Source: Flavobacteriaceae bacterium ASP10-09a
GTDB taxonomy: Bacteria; Bacteroidota; Bacteroidia; Flavobacteriales; Flavobacteriaceae
Reading direction: 5' to 3'
DNA length: 43,410 bases
Assembly: GCA_000981625.1 (NCBI GenBank)
Contig: LAQA01000030.1
Location: forward strand, 32,599 to 76,008
Positions 43,251 through 43,410 of this stretch are shown piece after piece; the first letter of the stretch is position 1; every line of letters starts with the position of its first letter. The position numbers and the translations under genes are program-made. The notes under the pieces are model-generated. The model searched no databases. It had not been told where the DNA came from and worked only from the letters and a program-made list of their open reading frames with translations.

Positions 43251-43410
43251 TTAATGCGCTTCCAACCAATTTTCTCCTATTCCCATTTCAACATCTAAAG
43301 GAACACTCATTTTAAAAGCGTTTTCCATTTCGTGTTTTATAATGGGTCTTATGGTTTCTAACTCGTCTTTATGAGCATCAAAAACCAATTCGTCATGCAC
43401 TTGTAGTAAC
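43251..43410 (-). CDS. polA: DNA polymerase I, C-terminal end (cut by window edge)
   Basis: The minus strand encodes the last 52 residues of a frame that runs beyond the window. It begins LLQVHDELVFDAH and ends GIGENWLEAH. The motif VHDELVFD is polymerase motif C of family A polymerases, with the catalytic Asp and Glu. The stop codon is followed after ten bases by the LtaS-like gene on the same strand. Confidence 0.93.
   Translation of the reverse strand, partial: LLQVHDELVFDAHKDELETIRPIIKHEMENAFKMSVPLDVEMGIGENWLEAH

Noticed and set aside
1..43410. Defence system, prophage, integron or insertion sequence
   Set aside because: No transposase, integrase, nuclease-helicase set or terminal inverted repeats were seen anywhere in the window.

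Overview
The window looks like chromosomal DNA of a marine-type member of the Flavobacteriaceae (Bacteroidota), possibly near Polaribacter or Tenacibaculum. The evidence is its low GC content, repeated TAnnTTTG -7 promoter boxes, the lack of obvious Shine-Dalgarno sites, a MoxR/DUF58/Bat operon, a TonB-dependent receptor next to surface-type lipoproteins, and DUF2480, DUF3078 and OlsF-type proteins. No rRNA, tRNA, CRISPR array, phage or intact insertion sequence was seen. Most of the window is core genome.

Layout. 1-4094 (minus): moxR, DUF58, a BatD-like membrane protein, batA and the first codons of batB. 4332-9011 (plus): a cassette of one TonB-dependent receptor and two lipoproteins that ends at a strong terminator. 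It is followed at once by a decayed second copy of the moxR 5' end and promoter (about 9022-9210). 9495-10028: a GNAT acetyltransferase. 10025-14613 (minus): LpxH-like hydrolase, C-terminal processing protease, dCMP deaminase, HupE/UreJ-like membrane protein, RsmI and a cupin. 14795-19140 (plus): aspS, a periplasmic DUF6503-like protein and a CLC chloride transporter whose gating glutamate is replaced by glutamine. 19222-20199 (minus): a glycerophosphodiesterase lipoprotein. 20334-22164 (plus): a small membrane protein, a candidate small RNA of about 107 nt, and hflX. 22427-26899 (minus): a CNNM/CBS protein, then a run of sufE, a DUF59 protein, DUF2480 and two DUF3078 barrels. 27083-29989 (plus): a PfkB kinase and a long PurF-type amidotransferase. 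30089-31823 (minus): superoxide dismutase and fructose-1,6-bisphosphatase. 32021-35622 (plus): GNAT, aspartokinase and a two-domain OlsF-like acyltransferase. 36088-43410 (minus): M20 amidohydrolase, Sua5, a RluA-type pseudouridine synthase with a long N-terminal extension, two unknown small proteins, an LtaS-like phosphotransferase and the 3' end of polA.

Themes. Several genes serve the envelope (LpxH, OlsF, LtaS-like, DUF3078, TonB receptor and Bat proteins). Others serve translation or tRNA/rRNA modification (AspS, RsmI, Sua5, RluA-type, HflX) or Fe-S assembly (SufE, DUF59). I found no clear defence or mobile system. The best candidates for something undescribed are the small RNA before hflX, the receptor-lipoprotein cassette bounded by a moxR remnant, the altered CLC gate, and the Fe-S/DUF2480/DUF3078 gene run. 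All functions are inferred from reading the sequence; no database search was run.
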